This document shows positions 8,130-16,878 of a stretch of DNA of 64,000 nt, one piece after another. The notes beneath the pieces are model-generated. The model saw only the letters and a list, made by a program, of their open reading frames with translations. It did no database searches and was not told the DNA's origin. A program made the position numbers and the translations under genes. Within the stretch, counting starts at the first letter, position 1; each line of letters opens with the position of its first letter. Source of the DNA: Thalassospira marina (GTDB lineage: Bacteria; Pseudomonadota; Alphaproteobacteria; Rhodospirillales; Thalassospiraceae); assembly GCF_002844375.1 (NCBI RefSeq), contig NZ_CP024199.1:1252001-1316000 (forward strand), given 5' to 3'.

Positions 8130-9035
8130 TTGCCTGTTGCGCGTCCGGCTTTTACGCCGTTTTTGTTGCTGGGGCCGGTTGTGGCGGCCTTGCCCGGCTG
8201 GCTGATCGATCGTGTTCTTGCCCATGCGATTGCCACCATGCAATCGCGCCATCCCGCCGTGTTTGACCGTTTTGGTCCCGAAAACCTGAAAGGTGGCCGG
8301 TCCGTTGGCACGTCGCCATCGGGGGCGGATGAAGCAAAACAGCCCGGTAGAACGGCAGGTCTTGGTATTGGCATTGTTGTTTCGCCGGTTGATCTGGGGA
8401 TGGATCTTTATTTGCGGCTGGACCCGGTAAAGTCGGTGTTGCGCCGTGCCACCGCAGAGGACCGTGCGGTGGCACAGGCCACCATCATCGGTCCATTGCC
8501 TGCATTGTTGCAGTTGCTGGAAGGCACGTCCGATGGCGATGCCCTGTTTTTTTCCCGCACCCTGAAAATTGAAGGCCGTACCGATATTGTCGTTGCCCTG
8601 CGCAATGCGCTGGATGGTGAAACGATTGATATTCGTCGCGCCGTTATTGAAAGTTTCGGCATGCTGGGCCCGGTTGCCCGCCGTGCCCTGGCCGTTGCTG
8701 AACGCGGCTATCATCGCCTGGACCGCGACATGGCGCGGTTTACCCATGCCTTTGCTGGGCCGACTGACAAAAAACAAGCAGGGCTTCAGGACCGGGTCGA
8801 GGATATATCCCTGCGCCTTGCCAGCGCCGAATCCCAGATACGCCGCCGCCAACCCGCCCGTATGCGTGCCGCGCCTTTAAATAGTGCGACAGATGCGGAC
8901 GTGGATGCTGCCGGTGCAGGAGTCACTACCGCACCGGGGTTTAGCGCGGCGGATTATGCCAATTCCACCAAAGACGATTTTTCAATGCCGGCGATGGACC
9001 AGAACAATCACCTTAACCAGGGCGGAGCAGTTTAA
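8130..9035 (+). CDS. ubiT: UbiT-like SCP2 lipid-binding protein, anaerobic ubiquinone synthesis
   Basis: UbiT is an SCP2-domain accessory factor that binds isoprenoid quinone intermediates for O2-independent hydroxylation by UbiU-UbiV. The SCP2-like region occupies roughly the first 190 residues and contains a glycine- and serine-rich insert. The roughly 100 C-terminal residues are charged, low in hydrophobics and probably disordered, making this about 301 residues against about 170 in E. coli. Start: TTG 8130 has GGAGAA 6 bases upstream and lies downstream of the predicted transcript start. The GTG at 8097 is in frame but falls before that start site. Its TAA overlaps the ubiU ATG by one base. 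Confidence 0.8.
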   Translation: MPVARPAFTPFLLLGPVVAALPGWLIDRVLAHAIATMQSRHPAVFDRFGPENLKGGRSVGTSPSGADEAKQPGRTAGLGIGIVVSPVDLGMDLYLRLDPVKSVLRRATAEDRAVAQATIIGPLPALLQLLEGTSDGDALFFSRTLKIEGRTDIVVALRNALDGETIDIRRAVIESFGMLGPVARRALAVAERGYHRLDRDMARFTHAFAGPTDKKQAGLQDRVEDISLRLASAESQIRRRQPARMRAAPLNSATDADVDAAGAGVTTAPGFSAADYANSTKDDFSMPAMDQNNHLNQGGAV

Positions 9036-10012
9036 TGGAACTTGTATGTCCGGCGGGTACACCTGCCAGTTTGCGCGCCGCCGTCGAAGCGGGAGCGGAT
9101 GTGGTTTATTGCGGCTTTCGCGATGAAACCAATGCCCGTAATTTCCCCGGCCTGAATTTTTCGCGCGAAGAACTGGCCGCCGAAACCGAATTTGCCCATT
9201 CCCGCGGAACGCATGTTTACCTGGCCTGCAATACCTATCCCACGGCAGGTAACGAATCGTTGTGGCACAAGGCGGTGGATGATGCCGTTGCCATTGGTGT
9301 GGATGCGGTCATTCTTGCCGATATCGGCCTGCTTCGCTATGCGCGTGACCGCCACCCCGATGCGCGACTGCATCTTTCGGTGCAGGCATCGGCATCGAAT
9401 GTCGAGGCGATCCGTTTTTATCACCGTGAATTTGGTGTGCGTCGCGTGGTGTTGCCGCGTGTTTTATCGCTTGATGAAATTGCCAGCCTGAACCGGCAAA
9501 TCGGCGTTGAAACCGAAGTTTTCGCTTTTGGTGGCATGTGCGTGATGGCCGAGGGGCGCTGTTCGCTATCCTCCTATGCCACGGGTGAAAGCCCCAATAT
9601 GAACGGGGTATGTTCGCCCGCCCACCATGTGCATTACGAAGAACGCGGCGATGCCACCATTTCCCGGCTGGGGGATTTCACCATCAATGTTTATGGGGCA
9701 TCGGAAACGGTGGGTTATCCCACCCTGTGCAAGGGCCGGTTTCGCGCCATGGGCAAGGCGGGCTACCTGTTTGAAGAACCCACCAGCCTGGATGTTACCA
9801 GCATGTTGCCCGAACTGGCCGCAGCCGGTGTAACCGCGCTTAAAATTGAAGGTCGCCAGCGCGGCAAGGCCTATATCGCGCAGGTCGTGGGCAGCTTCCG
9901 CCGCGCGCTTGACCAGATCGCGGCAGGCCAAGCCACCAGCGAAAGCAAGCTTTCACACATGACCGAAGGCCAAAGCAACACCACCGGCGCCTATCGAAGG
10001 ACCTGGCAATGA
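9035..10012 (+). CDS. ubiU: UbiU, O2-independent ubiquinone hydroxylase subunit (U32 family)
   Basis: With UbiV it forms a 4Fe-4S complex that hydroxylates ubiquinone precursors without oxygen, using prephenate as oxygen donor in E. coli. The 325-residue protein is of the peptidase U32 fold. The cluster cysteines C169, C176, C193 and C232 are all present, in FGGMC, EGRC, NGVC and PTLC, at the same numbers as I recall for E. coli UbiU. Coupled to ubiT (TAATG) and to ubiV (4-base overlap). Confidence 0.95.
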   Translation: MELVCPAGTPASLRAAVEAGADVVYCGFRDETNARNFPGLNFSREELAAETEFAHSRGTHVYLACNTYPTAGNESLWHKAVDDAVAIGVDAVILADIGLLRYARDRHPDARLHLSVQASASNVEAIRFYHREFGVRRVVLPRVLSLDEIASLNRQIGVETEVFAFGGMCVMAEGRCSLSSYATGESPNMNGVCSPAHHVHYEERGDATISRLGDFTINVYGASETVGYPTLCKGRFRAMGKAGYLFEEPTSLDVTSMLPELAAAGVTALKIEGRQRGKAYIAQVVGSFRRALDQIAAGQATSESKLSHMTEGQSNTTGAYRRTWQ

Positions 10013-10965
10013 GCATCGAAATTTCCCCGTTAAAACCCGCAATGCCAGCCCCCGCGCGGCTGGTGATGGGCCCGGTTCTGTTTCACTGGCAGCCCGATTA
10101 TCTGCGCGATTTTTACGCCCGCATCGCCGATGAAGCCGATATTGATGTTGTGCATGTGGGTGAAGTTGTTTGCGCCAAACGCATGCCGTTTTTTGACCGC
10201 GAATGGCCCGGCGTTATTGAAAGGCTTCAGCGCGCAGGCAAACAGGTTGTTTATTCATCCCTGGCACTTGTCATGGGGGATCGGGAAGTTGGCATGATTC
10301 GCGATCTGGTCGAACTGCCCGATATCCTGATCGAGGCCAACGACCTGTCAACAATTGGTGTTCTGGGCGGGCGGCCCCATATGGTTGGGCCATATGTGAA
10401 TATCTATAACGAAGGCACGCTGCGTTACATGATCGAACGGGGTGCCACCCGCATTGCCCTGCCGTGGGAGCTGCCCGAGCCCTCGATTGCCAGCTTGTGT
10501 GCCGCCGGGCGCGATGCCGAAATGGAAATGCAGGTTTTTGGCCGTGTGCCGCTGGCTATTTCGGCCCGGTGTTATTCCGCGCGTGCCAATGGCCTGCATA
10601 AGGATGGTTGCCGGTATGTCTGCGGCAATATGCCCGACGGCATGGATGTTGATACCCTTGATGGCGCGCCATTCCTTGCGGTGAATGGCCTGCAAACGCT
10701 TTCTGGCAGCTATCTGGAGCTTTCAGCAGAAATGGCTGATCTGCGTGAAATGGGCGTCAGCCTGTTCCGCCTGTCGCCGCATCGGTGCGACATGGTGGCG
10801 ATTGTCACCCTCTATCGCCGGTTGTTGACTGGTGGAATTTCCCCGGATGAAGCCCGTGCCGAAATCCTGGCCGTGGCGGGGGATATCAACCTTGCAAATG
10901 GATTCCTGCATGCCATTCCCGGCGCCGATCTTTACCGGATTCCGGGGCAGTTCCAGTCGGAATAA
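10009..10965 (+). CDS. ubiV: UbiV, O2-independent ubiquinone hydroxylase subunit (U32 family)
   Basis: Partner of UbiU in anaerobic ubiquinone synthesis. The 318-residue U32-family protein has four cysteines placed as expected for a 4Fe-4S cluster: C55 in GEVVC, C188 in SARC, and C201 and C205 in DGCRYVC. It starts inside the ubiU stop (ATGA) and ends the operon; a terminator follows at 11039-11083. Confidence 0.94.
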   Translation: MSIEISPLKPAMPAPARLVMGPVLFHWQPDYLRDFYARIADEADIDVVHVGEVVCAKRMPFFDREWPGVIERLQRAGKQVVYSSLALVMGDREVGMIRDLVELPDILIEANDLSTIGVLGGRPHMVGPYVNIYNEGTLRYMIERGATRIALPWELPEPSIASLCAAGRDAEMEMQVFGRVPLAISARCYSARANGLHKDGCRYVCGNMPDGMDVDTLDGAPFLAVNGLQTLSGSYLELSAEMADLREMGVSLFRLSPHRCDMVAIVTLYRRLLTGGISPDEARAEILAVAGDINLANGFLHAIPGADLYRIPGQFQSE

Positions 10966-11038
10966 TCCGGTTTTGGTCCCGAAATGTGACAAACAGATTT
11001 GTTTCGGACCTTAAAATTCGCGAAAATACAAGAAGCCC

Positions 11039-11083
11039 AAGCCTGTCATTGTGATCTGTTTCACAGTGACAGGCTTTTCTTTT
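11039..11083 (+). terminator. Terminator after ubiV
   Basis: Stem 11039-11054 with 11061-11076 (one G-U pair), 6-base loop, followed by TTCTTTT. The apex of this hairpin is also a perfect TGTGA-N6-TCACA palindrome. Confidence 0.82.
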
Positions 11084-11227
11084 GGTTTCAGTTTTGGCGT
11101 TTCAGCCTGTCGGGCAAGTTGCTGTTTTTATGAATTTTTCGCAGAAATGTTAGCCTGTGCTTTGTTTTTGTTATCGAATTAATTTTGAACCATAGGTTCT
11201 GGTGTTTCACGGACTGGTTCCCTCATG

Positions 11228-11243
11228 TGTGAACGATTTCACA
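11228..11243. promoter_or_regulatory. CRP-like palindrome upstream of pstS
   Basis: TGTGA-ACGATT-TCACA is a perfect match to the E. coli CRP half-site consensus and spacing, 168 bases before the pstS start. Which CRP/FNR-family protein would bind in this organism is unknown. Confidence 0.5.
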
Positions 11244-11254
11244 AAACTGTAGGA
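11236..11254 (+). promoter_or_regulatory. Weak Pho-box-like site
   Basis: Two 7-base repeats starting 11 bases apart (ATTTCAC and CTGTAGG), joined by AAAA, resemble the PhoB box layout CTGTCAT-N4-CTGTCAT but with several mismatches. It overlaps the CRP-like palindrome. Listed because pst operons are normally PhoB-controlled. Confidence 0.3.
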
Positions 11255-11411
11255 AAAAATCGAAAAATCCGGGTGTAGGTTCTGCGCCATCGCAACGGCA
11301 GACAGCAAGCCGGGGCGAAAATTCATTCCAGAAGTTTGGTTTCGGCATCCGGCCGACAGTCAAATCTTCCTGATTTTTTGATTTTGCCGTTACGGTGATT
11401 GGGAGAACTAC

Positions 11412-12461
11412 ATGCTGACGACGTTTAAGAAGAGCATCCTGGGTGGTGCTGCTCTTTTGATGGCTGCCGGTGTATTTGCTTCGGCACAGGCTACCGAAAT
11501 TTCTGGTGCCGGTGCGACCTTCCCCTATCCGGTTTATGCAAAATGGGCCGAAGCCTATGAAGCAAAAACCGGTGTCAAGATGAACTACCAGTCGATCGGC
11601 TCGGGCGGCGGCATCAAGCAGATCAAAGCCAGCACCGTTGACTTTGGCGCATCTGACGCACCGCTGACCAAAGAAGAGCTCGATGAAGCAGGTCTGGTTC
11701 AGTGGCCGATGATCATGGGCGGCGTTGTTCCTGTTGTTAACATCAAAGGGATCAAAGGCGGCGACGTTAAGCTTTCCGGTCAGGTTCTTGCCGACATCTA
11801 TCTTGGCAAAATCACCAAATGGGACGACAAGGCAATTGCCGATCTGAACCCGGATCTGAAACTGCCGTCAGAAGCCATTTCGGTTGTTGAACGTTCGGAT
11901 GGTTCAGGTACCACCTTCAACTTCACCAACTACCTCGCTGCCGTCAGCCCGGAATGGAAAGACAGCATCGGAGTTAACAAATCGGTTCAGTGGCCGGTCG
12001 GCGTTGGTGGCAAGGGCAACGAAGGTGTTGCTTCCTACACCAAACAGATCGACGGTTCGATCGGTTATGTTGAATATGCCTACGCTCTGCAGAATGACCT
12101 GGCCTATACCCAGATGCAGAACAAAGACGGCGAATTCGTTTCCCCGACTGCCGGTTCCTTTGCCGCAGCAGCTGCAAATGCCGATTGGGCAAATGCACCG
12201 GGTTACTACCTGATCCTCGGCAACCAGCCGGGTGCGAAAAGCTGGCCGATCACGGCTGCTTCCTTCATCCTGGTTCACAAATCCCAGGACAATGCCGAAA
12301 CCGCCAAAGAAGTTCTGAAATTCTTTGACTGGTCCTTCAAGAATGGCAGCGACATTGCCGACAAGCTTGACTATGTCGCCATGCCGGAAAACGTCGTCGA
12401 CATGGTTGAAAAGACCTGGACCGCCGACGTCAAGGGCAGCGATGGCAAGAAGATCTGGTAA
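11412..12461 (+). CDS. pstS: Phosphate ABC transporter substrate-binding protein
   Basis: Periplasmic orthophosphate receptor of the PstSCAB importer. 349 residues, with a Sec signal peptide of about 27 residues ending in ASAQA, and phosphate-binding motifs typical of PstS: GAGATFPYPVY, SIGSGGGIKQ and RSDGSGTTFNF. It is followed by a GC-rich hairpin before pstC, which fits the usual excess of PstS over the membrane parts. Confidence 0.96.
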   Translation: MLTTFKKSILGGAALLMAAGVFASAQATEISGAGATFPYPVYAKWAEAYEAKTGVKMNYQSIGSGGGIKQIKASTVDFGASDAPLTKEELDEAGLVQWPMIMGGVVPVVNIKGIKGGDVKLSGQVLADIYLGKITKWDDKAIADLNPDLKLPSEAISVVERSDGSGTTFNFTNYLAAVSPEWKDSIGVNKSVQWPVGVGGKGNEGVASYTKQIDGSIGYVEYAYALQNDLAYTQMQNKDGEFVSPTAGSFAAAAANADWANAPGYYLILGNQPGAKSWPITAASFILVHKSQDNAETAKEVLKFFDWSFKNGSDIADKLDYVAMPENVVDMVEKTWTADVKGSDGKKIW

Positions 12462-12487
12462 GTTTGCTGCATAACTTACCTGACCAA

Positions 12488-12524
12488 CCCGCCGCCGAAC
12501 GATCTCGGCGGCGGGCTTTGGTGT
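12488..12524 (+). terminator. Partial terminator between pstS and pstC
   Basis: A perfect 11-bp GC-rich stem (12488-12498 with 12505-12515) followed by CTTTGGTGTTTT. The interrupted T-tract suggests leaky termination that lowers pstCAB relative to pstS. Confidence 0.6.
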
Positions 12525-12568
12525 TTTAAAGGTCGTTATATTTTTCCCTAAAAAACAGGTTTATTGCG

Positions 12569-13507
12569 GTGTCCGTAAAACAGTTCAGACCGGCATTTGA
12601 TCGTGGTTTTCATAACCTGACATTCGGGCTGGCAATGTTCGTTCTGGTCCTGCTGGTGGCCATTCTTGCTTTTCTGGTGGTGGGCAGTATTCCGGTGCTC
12701 AAAAACCAGGGGCTGGGCTTTTTCATCAGCGCCGAATGGAACCCTGTCACGGATGTTTATGGCGCGCTTCCCGCCATCATCCAGACCCTGATCACAGCTG
12801 TTATAGCGCTTCTGATCGGTGTTCCCGTCAGCTTTGGCATTGCCATTTTCCTGACCGAACTTGCCCCAGCCTGGATTGCCCGCCCGGTGGGTGTGGCGAT
12901 TGAAATGCTCGCTGCCATTCCCAGTATCATTTACGGCATGTGGGGCCTGTTTGTTTTCGCCCCGACATTTGGCACCGTCATCCAGCGCTGGGTTATGGCC
13001 AATCTGGCACCGCTTCCGGTGATCGGGCCGCTTTTTGCCAGCCCGCCGATGGGCATTGGCATTTTTACCGCCAGCATCATTCTGGCGATCATGATTGTGC
13101 CGTTCATCACCGCCATGATGCGCGACGTTTTCACCACTGTTCCCGCCGTTCTCAAGGAATCAGCCTATGGGCTGGGCTGCACCCGCTGGGAAGTGGTCTA
13201 TCGCATCGTTCTGCCCTATTGCCGGGCAGGGACCGTTGGCGCGGTGATGCTGGGTCTTGGCCGTGCGCTTGGTGAAACCATGGCTGTTACCTTTGTTATT
13301 GGTAATTCGCACCGTTTGACGGCGTCCATCATGGGGCCGGGTGCCACCATTTCATCATCGATTGCCAATGAATTTGTCGAGGCCGATTCCAAGCTGCACA
13401 CATCGGCACTGGTAACACTGGGTCTTACCCTGTTTGTCATCACCTTCATCGTGCTGGCAGTTGCGCGGCTGTTTTTGCTGCGCCTGAAAAAGCAGGCAGG
13501 CCACTAG
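12569..13507 (+). CDS. pstC: Phosphate ABC transporter permease PstC
   Basis: Inner-membrane permease subunit. 312 residues with about six membrane segments, a large periplasmic loop after the first, and the EAA loop near residues 190-210 (LKESAYGLGCTRWEVVYRIV) that contacts PstB. GTG 12569 is the start, with a weak CAGG upstream. It is followed 24 bases later by pstA. Confidence 0.94.
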   Translation: MSVKQFRPAFDRGFHNLTFGLAMFVLVLLVAILAFLVVGSIPVLKNQGLGFFISAEWNPVTDVYGALPAIIQTLITAVIALLIGVPVSFGIAIFLTELAPAWIARPVGVAIEMLAAIPSIIYGMWGLFVFAPTFGTVIQRWVMANLAPLPVIGPLFASPPMGIGIFTASIILAIMIVPFITAMMRDVFTTVPAVLKESAYGLGCTRWEVVYRIVLPYCRAGTVGAVMLGLGRALGETMAVTFVIGNSHRLTASIMGPGATISSSIANEFVEADSKLHTSALVTLGLTLFVITFIVLAVARLFLLRLKKQAGH

Positions 13508-13531
13508 GCCGGGAAAGGGAAAGGACATAAA

Positions 13532-14437
13532 ATGTCAGTTCAAGCACCGGTCAAGCAAACGACCGAACGTCAGGTTTCCACACCCTATCAGCGCCGCATG
13601 TATATGCGCCGCCGCATCGTTTCGATGTTCCATATGACCATGGCCCATCTGGTTACGCTTTTGGGCGTTGCCATGCTGGCCTGGATCCTGTGGTCGTTGT
13701 TCGGCGAGGGTTTTTCGGCCATTTCGGTCAAACTGTTTACCGAAATGACACCGCCGCCCGGTTCCGACGGCGGCCTGTTGAACGCCATTGTCGGGTCACT
13801 GATGATGGTGGGCATTGCCACCATCCTCGGCATTCCCGTGGGTTTGTTCGTTGGCACCTATCTGGCGGAATATGGCCGTTATTCCAAAATATCGTCAGTG
13901 GTACGTTTCATTAACGACATCCTGCTTTCGGCCCCGTCCATCCTGATCGGCCTGTTTGTTTACGAACTGGTTGTTGTGCCGATGGGGCATTTTTCGGGGT
14001 ATGCCGGCGCCATTGCACTGGCAGTTATCGCCCTGCCGGTTGTTGTGCGTACCTCAGAAGACATGCTGCTTCTTGTCCCCGACAGCCTGCGCGAAGCCGC
14101 CGCTGCCCTGGGTATTCCGCGCTGGCGGATCATTATGCAGGTATCCTACCGTGCGGCTGGTCCGGGCCTTATGACCGGGGCTTTGCTGGCGGTGGCACGC
14201 ATCAGCGGTGAAACTGCACCGCTTCTGTTTACCTCGCTGAATAACCAGTTCTGGAGCGCAAACCTGAATAAGCCGATGGCAAACCTGCCGGTGGTGATTT
14301 TCAACTTTGCCATGAGCCCCTATGACGACTGGCGCTCGCTCGCCTGGGCGGGGGCATTGCTTATTACTCTTGCCGTGCTGGGGCTTACCATTGCCGCACG
14401 GACTTTGCTGGCAGCCAAAAGCCGGATGAAAGGTTAA
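13532..14437 (+). CDS. pstA: Phosphate ABC transporter permease PstA
   Basis: Second permease subunit, 301 residues, with a basic N-terminal tail (RRMYMRRRIV) and six predicted membrane segments. Its EAA loop reads SLREAAAALGIPRWRII. A GGGAAAGGGAAAGGA stretch before ATG 13532 gives a strong ribosome binding site. The stop is 2 bases from pstB. Confidence 0.94.
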   Translation: MSVQAPVKQTTERQVSTPYQRRMYMRRRIVSMFHMTMAHLVTLLGVAMLAWILWSLFGEGFSAISVKLFTEMTPPPGSDGGLLNAIVGSLMMVGIATILGIPVGLFVGTYLAEYGRYSKISSVVRFINDILLSAPSILIGLFVYELVVVPMGHFSGYAGAIALAVIALPVVVRTSEDMLLLVPDSLREAAAALGIPRWRIIMQVSYRAAGPGLMTGALLAVARISGETAPLLFTSLNNQFWSANLNKPMANLPVVIFNFAMSPYDDWRSLAWAGALLITLAVLGLTIAARTLLAAKSRMKG

Positions 14438-14439
14438 TC

Positions 14440-15255
14440 ATGAGCATGTTTCAGGCTCTTCCCGATGATATCGTTGCTCACGCCCCGGTTGCCGAACCAA
14501 CCCCGGTAAAGCTGAGCGTTCGTAATCTTGATTTTTATTACGGCAAGAACAAAACGCTGAATTCAATTTCGCTGGATTTCCATGATCGCAGCGTGACCGC
14601 GCTGATCGGGCCGTCAGGCTGTGGTAAATCAACACTTTTGCGCACCTTGAACCGTATCTATTCGCTTTATCCGAACCAGACGGCGACGGGTGAAATTCTG
14701 CTTGATGGGGAAAACATCCTCGCAACTGGCAAGGATTTGAACAATCTGCGTGCCCGCGTTGGCATGGTGTTTCAAAAACCGACACCGTTTCCGATGTCGA
14801 TTTACGAAAACATCGCCTTTGCCGTGCGCATGTATGAAAAGCTCAGCAAATCCGAAATGGATGAACGGGTTGAATGGGGCCTGCGCAAGGTTGCCCTGTG
14901 GGACGAGGTTAAAGACAAACTTCATGCCAGCGGCAATGGCCTGTCAGGTGGCCAGCAGCAGCGTTTGTGCATTGCCCGTTCGGTGGTGCTGAATCCCGAA
15001 GTTCTGCTGCTTGATGAACCGGCATCGGCCCTGGACCCGATTTCGACGATGAAAATCGAAGAACTGATTTCGGAACTGCGCGCCGATTACACCATCATCA
15101 TCGTGACCCATAATATGCAGCAGGCCGCCCGTACGTCGGATTATACGGCCTTCATGTATCTGGGCGATCTGGTGGAAATCAGCCCGACCCGCGAATTGTT
15201 CACCAATCCGCGCGAAGCCCGCACCCGTGATTACATCACCGGCCGCTTTGGCTGA
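14440..15255 (+). CDS. pstB: Phosphate ABC transporter ATP-binding protein PstB
   Basis: ATPase that powers phosphate import. 271 residues: Walker A GPSGCGKS at 57-64, ABC signature LSGGQ at 168-172, Walker B VLLLDEP at 188-194. It closes the operon; phoU, which often follows pstB, is absent here, and a strong terminator comes within 55 bases. Confidence 0.96.
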   Translation: MSMFQALPDDIVAHAPVAEPTPVKLSVRNLDFYYGKNKTLNSISLDFHDRSVTALIGPSGCGKSTLLRTLNRIYSLYPNQTATGEILLDGENILATGKDLNNLRARVGMVFQKPTPFPMSIYENIAFAVRMYEKLSKSEMDERVEWGLRKVALWDEVKDKLHASGNGLSGGQQQRLCIARSVVLNPEVLLLDEPASALDPISTMKIEELISELRADYTIIIVTHNMQQAARTSDYTAFMYLGDLVEISPTRELFTNPREARTRDYITGRFG

Positions 15256-15308
15256 TGCTATCTAAAGCGTTCACCTGTCTTTGAACGGGTGGTCATTGCG
15301 AAATATAA

Positions 15309-15346
15309 AACAGGCCCGAAACCGGTGTTTCGGGCCTGTTCTTTTT
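15309..15346. terminator. Bidirectional terminator between pstB and the carnitine genes
   Basis: A perfect 13-bp stem (15309-15321 with 15328-15340) with a 6-base loop. T5 follows on the plus strand and TTTTATATTT on the minus strand, so it serves both pstB and the convergent gene ending at 15364. Confidence 0.9.
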
Positions 15347-15363
15347 ACCAGGTGTTTGGCAGA

Positions 15364-16878
15364 TCAGGCCGGTTTTTGCCCAACATGTCTTCCCGCACCA
15401 TCGGGGATGGGCAGGCTGGCGTGGCTTGTGGCAAATTCGGCCAGTTTGCCAGCAACGGCATCTTCGGGCGGGCAGGCGCGCCGCGTGGTTAAATCCACAT
15501 GGATCAGCAGGGTTTCGCAGGTGGCGATCAGGTCATTGTCCGGGCCATACATGCAGTGAAACAGCTGCATTTTTTTGCCCGCAGCACTTAATACCTGGCT
15601 TGTGATCGAAATGCGCTGGCCTGCTTTGGCCTCGGCAATGTGGCGCAGGTGGCTTTCGGCGGTAAAAAAGCTTTTGCCCGCGGCGATATAGGCATCATCG
15701 GCGCCAATCAATGCCATGAAGGTATCGCTGGCCTGGGCGAATGCCTCGAGATAATGGGCTTCGTTCATATGGCCGTTATAATCGGTCCAGCTTTGCGGGA
15801 CCGGGCGTGAAACGGTTTGCGGTAATTGTGCCGTGGCCGATGCACCATTGCTGGCAATCGACTGGCGCAAAGCCTGTTCATGGTCATTGATGGTGCCGCC
15901 CGCACCACTGCCCGATTTTTTAAGGGCGCGCATCATGCCAACCAGGTTGTCATCGCGCAGGCGCTCCAGCTCGCGAATGGATAAATGGCCTGATTGCGCA
16001 TCGGATTGATCGGCAATTTTTGCGATCAGTTCCGGGGTCAGGTCCGGCACATTCATCAATTTCGTCCAGGGCCATTTCAATGCCGGGCCAAACTGGGCAA
16101 TAAAGTGGCTCATACCGGCTTCGCCACCGGCAATGCGATAGGTTTCAAACAGGCCCATTTGCGCCCAGCGCAGGCCAAACCCGAACCGGATGGCATCGTC
16201 AATTTCTTCGGTGGTGGCAATGCCATCATTAACCAGCCATAGCCCTTCGCGCCAAACGGCTTCCAGCAGGCGGTCGGCAATATGGGCGTCAATTTCCTTG
16301 CCAATCAAAAGCGGCTTCAGGCCAATATCGCGCAAAACATCGCACGCATTGCGAACAAATGCCGCGTCGGATTTATCGGACGCGACAATTTCAATCAATG
16401 GCAGCAGGTAAACCGGGTTAAACGGGTGTGCGACCACAATTTGCCCGGGCTTCGTGGCATTTTCCTGCAATTCGGATGGTTTGAAGCCCGATGTCGAAGA
16501 CCCGATAATGGCATCATCCGGGGCGAATTGCTGAATTTCACCTAAAATACGATGTTTGATCGCCAGCTGTTCGGGTGCACTTTCCTGAATCCAGGTGGCA
16601 CCGGCAACCGTATCGGCAAGGCTGCTGCAAAATTGCAGGCTGCCTTCGGGCGGCAGGGATACGTCATAAAGGGCAGGCAGGCTGCGCCGGGCATTGGCCA
16701 GGACAAGGCCAATTTTGCGTTCGGCGTCCGGGTCCGGGTCGTAAACCGATACATCCCAGCCATTTAACAAAAACCGCGCAACCCAGCCGCCACCAATAAC
16801 ACCGCCGCCAATAATTGCGGCTTTGCGGTTCGGGCTGTGGGGGGCGGTTGTTTGGCGGTTAATTTCGGTATGGGTCAT
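15364..16878 (-). CDS. L-carnitine 3-dehydrogenase fused to a betainyl-CoA thioesterase
   Basis: Residues 1-330 are a 3-hydroxyacyl-CoA-dehydrogenase-type NAD+ enzyme: dinucleotide motif GGGVIGGGW (24-32), SSTSG (127-131), HPFNP (151-155). After a serine-, alanine- and glutamine-rich linker (about 330-355) comes a hotdog-fold 4HBT-type domain with WTDYNGHMNEAHY (364-376). The first would oxidise carnitine to 3-dehydrocarnitine and the second would release glycine betaine from betainyl-CoA (CdhA and CdhB in Pseudomonas). Related fused enzymes are known in rhizobia. ATG overlaps the stop of the BKACE gene by one base. Substrate is inferred from context and fusion partner. Confidence 0.87.
   Translation of the reverse strand: MTHTEINRQTTAPHSPNRKAAIIGGGVIGGGWVARFLLNGWDVSVYDPDPDAERKIGLVLANARRSLPALYDVSLPPEGSLQFCSSLADTVAGATWIQESAPEQLAIKHRILGEIQQFAPDDAIIGSSTSGFKPSELQENATKPGQIVVAHPFNPVYLLPLIEIVASDKSDAAFVRNACDVLRDIGLKPLLIGKEIDAHIADRLLEAVWREGLWLVNDGIATTEEIDDAIRFGFGLRWAQMGLFETYRIAGGEAGMSHFIAQFGPALKWPWTKLMNVPDLTPELIAKIADQSDAQSGHLSIRELERLRDDNLVGMMRALKKSGSGAGGTINDHEQALRQSIASNGASATAQLPQTVSRPVPQSWTDYNGHMNEAHYLEAFAQASDTFMALIGADDAYIAAGKSFFTAESHLRHIAEAKAGQRISITSQVLSAAGKKMQLFHCMYGPDNDLIATCETLLIHVDLTTRRACPPEDAVAGKLAEFATSHASLPIPDGAGRHVGQKPA

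Larger units (their letters stand above)
10966..11411. other. ubiV-pstS intergenic region
   Basis: 446 bases without a gene. It holds the terminator of the ubi operon, two perfect TGTGA-N6-TCACA palindromes (11050-11065 and 11228-11243) and a degenerate Pho-box-like stretch at 11236-11254. I see no small ORF with a credible ribosome binding site. Confidence 0.7.

Noticed and set aside
11043..11062. Pho box in the ubiV terminator (CTGTCAT then CTGTTTC)
   Set aside because: Repeat period is 13 rather than 11 bases, and the bases are already explained by the terminator stem.
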